A stretch of DNA of 64,000 bases from NCBI GenBank assembly GCA_947568835.1, contig OX387611.1, positions 12,562,350 to 12,626,349 on the forward strand. The letters are read 5' to 3'. Made by a program: the position numbers and the translations under genes. The DNA is from Protonemura montana. Taxonomy: Eukaryota > Arthropoda > Insecta > Plecoptera > Nemouridae. Below the pieces are notes generated by a model. It was given only the letters and a program-made list of their open reading frames with translations. It ran no database searches and had not been told where the DNA came from. Below, one piece after another: positions 58,371-64,000 of this stretch (within the stretch, counting starts at the first letter, position 1; each line of letters opens with the position of its first letter).

Positions 58371-59813
58371 TAAGATATTTGAAAGATCAGCTTTAAAATT
58401 TATTTCATCATTTATGCCAACCAGATTAATACAAATACTTGCAAGAATGTGAAAGCTGAGTCGATGGCTGCTCGTGTATCATAAGAAGACCAACTTCAGA
58501 GCTGGCCACATCGAGGATGATCAACGCCACGCAAAACATCCCGCAGGAGCAACGTCGTCGAAGTCGCAGGTTTGAATCAGAACAACGATGCTACACTTCA
58601 TCCCTGGGACCAACGTGGCCAGCTTCCAGCCTTCCTATTGGCCGGTCTACTTTGTTCATCGACAGATATCACCGAGCAGAGCTCAAGCACGGCCACGTGG
58701 AGTAAACACTGACCTTCCTCTTCGTCTGCTGAACAAACCGATCAAATCCACCACAGTCCCAACTCTTAACACACAAAACCTGCACATAAATCACTCAAAT
58801 CATATACACTCTTTTAATTATCTGATAAATACTTACTTTCAGTTCTCCACAATTATTATTTGTAATTCACATTTTATATTTAATATCAAGATAAATGAAG
58901 TCCAATGTGTAAATGTGTTAAATAGTATTCACGCCATTGTATGATAACGTCTGCTTATTCTGTTCATCACAGCACAAGAAATCACAGACTTAAATAATAA
59001 TAAAATACAAATAAAACCTACAGCGGTAATATCAGAACAAGTGCGATGAAGGTTTTGGAAATGGTCTAAGAAATGAAGTTCAAGCTGTGCATCTAGAAAC
59101 CAACAAACACCATCCAGTGCCAGTGAGAGATCTTGTCTGAACATGAAGAGCTAAAAGACAATTGTTTAGATCTTCACTCAATGTCATTGTATTTCCACCT
59201 CGTAATACACGGGTTGCAAATCCAATCTTTTATACACACAAACAACAGAAATAAAACAGCCAAGATTCAAGATAATGCAAATTGTGCCAATCACGTTCAC
59301 TCAAGGAATGGTTTCAAAAATAAAACTCTGTGCATTTCATGACAAACTTCAAGACAGGTGACAGAACTATGTTGAACTTGCAAAATAACTTCATATAACT
59401 AGACCCAACCAAGAATCAAAGAACCAACGAACTTCCTGCCCCGGTCACGTCCCACTTCCCTAAGAATGCAAAGTAATTTAGACGCCGGTTAAAAGAAATC
59501 CAAAGACGGAACAATCCAAAAGACAAGACCTGTAATAACGTAGCTAACTTCAAAAAACTTGGCTAATTTCATTGTATAACTTCACTGTATTACTACATTT
59601 AATTTAATGTAACACTAACGTGGACACCATACAACCGGCGATCATGATTCAACAGAAATGTACTTTCCTATTACTCTAAGAACTTGCATGAGAACATGTA
59701 CCATGTCTAAGTATGAGAATAAATAAATAATAATAATAACCATATCCTCGTTGTTAATCTCACCAAGAGTTTGCTGCAAATATGATTGGTAAATTATAAT
59801 AATTAATAACTTG
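58371..59813. other. 1.4-kb stretch without a recognisable gene
   Basis: Frames of 60 to 118 codons occur on both strands, overlap one another and show no family motif. An AATAAATAATAATAATAA run lies near 59720-59738. This stretch has no counterpart in the left copy of the locus. Confidence 0.45.
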
Positions 59814-59854
59814 GTAGATTTCAGGCAAACTTGAAGACAGGTAACAAAACTTTG

Positions 59855-61485
59855 TAGAACTTCAGAATTGCATAAGACAATGTATTAATATTTGTATTTC
59901 TACACATGACACCAGTTCCTTGGAATGCTTGTGTACCCTGTTGACCTCTGGGAGCAAACAACAGCACGTGGCCATCGAATGGAGACCGATGCAAACTTCA
60001 ATCAAAGAACAAAGCTTTGTATGCATCTGAGTCCGCTTCCTCTGAGAGCGACCGAAGACTGGAATCCAAGTCAGACTTCGAGGTGAGGTCATCGTTCCCG
60101 GCGCCGTCATCATCGTCCTCATCAGCGCTGGCCAGGTTGTCAACGGCAACAAGGAAGCAATCTTGGTCAGCAACGTTGTCTGCAAGCAACGTAAGACTGA
60201 GCATCGTAACGTCCCAGCACTGCATGTCACGGGTCTACAGGTGTCAGACCTGCATGAACTTTTATTCCAACATGCAACAAATCCAGCCAACAATTGTATT
60301 TCAAGTGTTACTTACGTACTATCATTGAGTGGTACCAATGCAAGGACCGTGATGTCACTGAACTAGGAGCCAGCAGGTGACTTCACGCTATGTGTTGATG
60401 TTGCAGGGAGATCACGTCGATGCTCTTGTTGAAAGTTCCATCAACCTGCAGTAGCGACATAAAAACAAATCAAACCTCCGTAACATTCCGTGACAAATAC
60501 TGGTGCATCTGACTAATTAACAAAACAAAAAGTTGAAGCTAAATCTTTAATTGCTTAATTCAACAAACAAATCTGAAATCTGAAAAGTGAATCACTGAAT
60601 TTTCCTGAGAAAGTGTTGACCAATGATTGCTTTATAAAGAGTTTTAATAAAATAACTTTCAAGTTTCAATGCACAGGCCTAAAGCAACTTTTGATGTATT
60701 GAAAAGAGAATAATTAGCAGTAAAATTAATGGCTGACATTTACTTCTTTTACAATCTCTTAATAAATAAATTAATTACCACCTGCAATTAGTTACCAACG
60801 CAATTGTGGTGGAGAGAGCGATGCACTACTTTTAAAAATATGCATTACACATCAGTACCTTCATTCCTTCCACAAGAACTGTTGATGCCAATGAAATTGA
60901 AAGTTGGGCAAACTGGATTTGATTGCAAAAGAGAAGCTGAAAGGTTTAAAAATGGGGCCAGCTGATATCAGGTAGCACTTTTTGTATGGGGCATATTCTT
61001 GAGCTGCCCATCACGTTGTCTGCATTGCAAAATTGTTATAAATACAAGATATGCAACAGATTGCTTCTGCCCTTCGACTACGTACATCAGAGTCAATCAT
61101 AATCTCTTCACCGTAGACCAACATTTCTATCAGAAATCATGAAACATGTTTCAATCCAAACAAACCTCAACAAATCCCAACAAATAACAAAATTACATAC
61201 TGTAGAGCTTTGTCAATTTCCTGTGTGTTTCTTGCGGTGTCTGTGAGCTTCTAATTTTTCTCTGGGCAGCAAGCTTCGAAGATGGATATAATGAAATCAA
61301 GCTAAACAAGCCGCTCCAGGTTGGATTGAATCGTCTTCCTAATGCCGACATCAAACATTCAGCTCAGTGAGTTGACACTTGCCTCGGATGAGATCTTAGA
61401 CCGTGTCACTACAAGGTTGGTCTCATCTAATGCTGCTTCCTCGTTGAACGCTAAGACATGAGCAGGTGTCCTGGTGAAGAGAACA
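59855..61485. repeat. 1.6-kb duplicated segment, right copy
   Basis: Matches 55646-57281. Here the 3' UTR homology with acidic exon copy 2 continues to the left to about 59814, showing the undisrupted form of the locus. Confidence 0.95.
59998..61470 (-). pseudogene. Four-exon acidic-tail gene, copy 4 (in-frame TGA)
   Basis: Same model as copy 3: e1 61383-61470, e2 60859-60912 (reads FAQLSISLASTVLVEGMK, open here), e3 60316-60445, e4 59998-60179. The joined frame runs from e1 to the stop of e4 except for one TGA at 60383-60385 in e3, followed by the open SHLLAPSSVTSRSLHWYHSM. The TGA follows GCG, so it could be a CpG-type change from CGA; it is shared with copy 3 and so predates the duplication. 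No selenocysteine context can be argued. The 3' UTR (59997-59814) matches copy 2. The C-terminus is strongly acidic and serine-rich, with no membrane segment. Function unknown. The alternatives are an unprocessed pseudogene or an incorrect e3 boundary. Confidence 0.45.
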
Positions 61486-61872
61486 AACCAATTTATAAAC
61501 ATTTCATAATCAAGAGAGAAAAACTATGACTATAGAATAAATAATTCTATGCTAGGATCATACAATGATATCTTCTGTTAGATCTCTCGTACCGACCATC
61601 AGGAACAAAATCATTTACTTGATACGCGTCCTGCATTGTTTATTCACTGTCAACAGCGAAATTCTAGTTATCCAAGACGTAATTTACATGTGAGACAAAA
61701 ATACGATCCTACTTCGCCAAGCTCAGCTGTGACAGCCGGCCATTTTGCGGAGTATGACGTCACAGCCATGTGCTAGTGCATCATGAACTCCGTCGTTTGC
61801 GCCTCTGGTAGCTACGAGCTCAACTATCAGACGAGTTTCAAGCGAAATTTCAGCGCGAAAGTTGGAGAAGAA
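61486..61872. other. No gene recognised
   Basis: Flank between the duplicated segment and the LINE-related right edge. No repeat or coding signal that I can assign. Confidence 0.45.
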
Positions 61873-62341
61873 ATAAATGAATGAATATATTTATATTTAG
61901 CTGTCAAGTTATTGCATCACGTATAGCAGCTAACACAATATTATAACAATACATTAACATAACATATTGATACATAATAATAATAATAATACAAACATAA
62001 TAGCAATGCTAACATTTTTTTAAACATTATGTAATTTAAAAATGTTCTTGTATAAAGTTAATGTTTATTATAATTTAAAAGTTGTACTTATTTCTACTGT
62101 GATATTTGTACTCTAAGCAGTAAATTCACGGGGTGCTCTAAAAGTTGTTTTTTCCAGTATTTATTAGTTTTCACTTTCTTTGGTTGCTATTTATTAGCAG
62201 GCATTCTTGTCTGAGCAATTGCAAAATTAGTTGCATTCCTGACTTCATGCAGTAGTTTATTGAAAAGTAGTCTGCCTTTTGAAAATATAGTTTTATTATT
62301 AAATAAAGTTAAAGTTCTATGTACAAAGCAGTATTTAAAAT

Positions 62342-63709
62342 ACTATTTTCAAGAAGGGGGACAGAAGACTTGCCGAAAACTATCGACCCATTGCAATACA
62401 GTCTGTATTTTCCACACTACTGCAAAACGCGTTTGCGATGAAGATAACAGCATTCTTAAAAGAGCACGGCACTCACAATTACTGCCAGCATGGATTCACG
62501 AAGGGAAGATCTGTAAATACAGCGGTGGGAAGTTACGTCACCGAGGTGCTGAAAGCTTTGGATGCCAATGAAGAGGTGATGGGAGTCTTCTACGACTACA
62601 CAAAGGCGTTCGACACTGTTAATATCGAGCTCCTCCTCACGAAGCTAGCAAGGATCGGAATTGCCGGTAAAGCAAACGAGTGGTTAAGATCTTTTCTCAT
62701 CAACAGAAAACAGTCGGTGTTTGTCTCACGGCAAGGTGAATACTCCCAATCAGAAGAGACGACCTCGTCAATAGGGCTGCCACAAGGAGCCACCCTCTCC
62801 CCCCTGCTCTTCATCCTATCTACCAACGATTTACCTAATCATGTGACGACAGGAAAATTGACGCTCTTCGCTGATGACACTTCACATCTTTTCCGCTCCC
62901 ACACAGCGGACGTTTGCGCTGAAGCAAGAAAAGGGGTACTTGAACTGGAATCCTGGAGTAATAAGAATGGCCTATACTTAAACAGGGAAAAAACTACTGC
63001 AATGAAATTCAGCACAAAACGAATGACTATGGAAAGTTCACCTCTTATCAGACTGGACGGCAAATCAATCCATAGTCTCGAAGTAACTAAATTCCTAGGT
63101 ATTAAAATTGATAGTGCAATGAACTGGGATAGCCACGTGAAATCGGTATGTGCCAAGGTAGCCTCTGCATGCTATCTTATAGGCAAAATGATGAAATTAG
63201 TGAATATTGATACTGTGAAGCTCATATATTTTGGACTACTACAATCACATTTGCAATATGGTGTCATCGTCTGGGGGAACAGTTCCCAGGCCAAGAGACT
63301 GTTTGTCCTTCAGCAGCGTGCACTGAGATACATGGCACGGGCCAGCTTGAACCCGTGCGCTGAGGTTTTTTATAAAGATTCCTGCAGAAATTTATTTATT
63401 AAATTCAGAATGTTAACATTACCTAGTTTATATATGTATCATACCATAATGTACTGCATAGAGAACAACTATTTGAGTCGTACTAATGAGACCATTCATG
63501 ACCATAACACTAGGTTCAAAACAGACGTTCGAACCGAATCACACCGATTGAGCATCTATACGAAAGACCCCATCTATAATGGGAGCAAATTATTTAACGC
63601 TCTACCTGGGTCGATCAAATGTTTACCGCTTCCTAAGCTCAAAGGTCAATTGAAGGAGTATTTTATCACAAATTGTTTTTATTCTATTAATGAGTTTTAC
63701 AGCAGCTAG
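62342..63709 (+). CDS. 5'-truncated non-LTR retrotransposon reverse transcriptase (LINE 2)
   Basis: An open frame of about 456 codons. It begins mid-protein with FKKGDRRLAENYRPIAIQSV (from 62348, the start of the RT domain), then CQHGFTKGRS, motif A (FYDYTKAFDTVN near 62588), motif B (GLPQGATLSPLLF near 62776), the catalytic FADDT near 62867, TKFLGIKIDSAMNWDSHV, then the Jockey/CR1-type C-terminal part with HDHNTR and LFNALPGSIK, and TAG at 63707. The ATG at 62438 is internal to the RT domain. No frameshift or stop is present, so the copy is young, but endonuclease and 5' parts are missing. It shares its 3' signal with LINE 1 but is a distinct family, with neutral base composition. Confidence 0.9.
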   Translation, partial: TIFKKGDRRLAENYRPIAIQSVFSTLLQNAFAMKITAFLKEHGTHNYCQHGFTKGRSVNTAVGSYVTEVLKALDANEEVMGVFYDYTKAFDTVNIELLLTKLARIGIAGKANEWLRSFLINRKQSVFVSRQGEYSQSEETTSSIGLPQGATLSPLLFILSTNDLPNHVTTGKLTLFADDTSHLFRSHTADVCAEARKGVLELESWSNKNGLYLNREKTTAMKFSTKRMTMESSPLIRLDGKSIHSLEVTKFLGIKIDSAMNWDSHVKSVCAKVASACYLIGKMMKLVNIDTVKLIYFGLLQSHLQYGVIVWGNSSQAKRLFVLQQRALRYMARASLNPCAEVFYKDSCRNLFIKFRMLTLPSLYMYHTIMYCIENNYLSRTNETIHDHNTRFKTDVRTESHRLSIYTKDPIYNGSKLFNALPGSIKCLPLPKLKGQLKEYFITNCFYSINEFYSS

Positions 63710-63800
63710 TATAGCATGCTTGATTTGTATATAACTGACTGTCCCATAACATGTACAATGTTTCAAAGACAATAAATTAAATTAAAAAAAAAAAAAAAAA
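63710..63800 (+). mobile_element. 3' UTR and poly(A) tail of LINE 2
   Basis: A short UTR with CCCATAACATGTACAATG at 63743-63760, AATAAATTAAATT at 63771-63783, and 17 A at 63784-63800. Confidence 0.85.
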
Positions 63801-64000
63801 GATATTGTTACAATCTCTACTATTAGGAACAGACAGCATCAAGTAATTTATTATTTTCTCAAACAGGTTTCGTGGTAGGAGTCCCGTAGTTGATTTAAAA
63901 ATTAATGAAGGAGTTTTAATCAAAATCCTTTGCTTTACAAACATCTAACATTTCTCCAGATTAGGAGTACGTTTCTGCACCCGTGGGATAGATCTCATTA

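Larger units (their letters stand above)
61873..63944 (-). pseudogene. Older minus-strand frame split by LINE 2
   Basis: A minus-strand frame 63944-63802 reads MFVKQRILIKTPSL and onward to SVPNSRDCNNI. After the LINE 2 insertion a frame at 62343-62187 reads YFKYCFVHRTLTLFNN, then IFSKGRLLFNKLL, and stops. The second part resembles the C-terminus of Jockey/CR1-type LINE proteins (IFSKG-x-x-LFN). The TAATAATAATAATAATA run at about 61976-61993 and the AATAAATGAATGAAT string at 61873 would be its 3' tail. Both halves being open on the same strand, on either side of a well-defined insertion, suggests one interrupted gene, probably a retrotransposon ORF. The exact join is uncertain by a few bases. 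Confidence 0.4.

Overview
This is a window of metazoan nuclear DNA, most likely from a marine invertebrate. The clade cannot be fixed from the sequence alone. The evidence is split, exon-like coding pieces with GT/GC-AG splice signals, several non-LTR (LINE) reverse transcriptase copies of the Jockey/CR1 kind, tRNA-derived and 5S-rRNA-derived repeats, and long satellite arrays. Nothing suggests a bacterial, organellar or viral origin. The unique parts are AT-rich and gene-poor.

The left half (1-32377) is one uninterrupted array of a 6-bp satellite, GACGAA, with GACGAG and GACGGA variants. It is punctuated by a 5-bp unit, GCAAG, that shifts the phase of the hexamer. The plus strand has almost no T, carries about one CpG per 6 bp, and is open in all six frames. 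The very long ORFs it yields are by-products of the repeat. Rare point variants recur at fixed offsets and show several higher-order duplications of about 2.2, 2.4, 3.3-3.8 and 4.6 kb. The array abuts 15 head-to-tail copies of an unrelated 104-bp repeat (32378-33957).

From 34 to 48 kb there is a decayed Mutator-like transposase remnant, an 11-bp array and a 73-bp array that share a core in opposite orientation, and two plus-strand copies of a conserved acidic terminal exon. There are also two foldback elements (one with a 13-bp target duplication), a 5'-truncated LINE with an intact RT frame, tRNA-like SINE pieces and a LINE fossil.

From 49.3 to 51.4 kb lies a 91-bp tandem repeat. Its minus strand keeps two blocks of the 5S rRNA internal promoter region at the 5S spacing. 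From 54.2 to 55.1 kb are five tRNA-like units, four of them forming an A-B-A-B tandem duplication of about 404 bp.

From 55.1 to 61.5 kb is a 1.6-kb segment present twice in direct orientation. Each copy carries the same four-exon gene model on the minus strand, ending in the acidic exon also found at 37 and 38 kb. Both copies share an in-frame TGA, and one has an extra TAA, so these look like duplicated pseudogenes of an unidentified gene family. The right edge holds a second 5'-truncated LINE (62342-63800), inserted within an older minus-strand reading frame that resumes on its far side.

I found no complete, clearly functional host gene. The strongest candidates for something not yet described are the 5S-derived satellite, the frame-cycling hexamer satellite, the tRNA-like cluster and the acidic-exon gene family.
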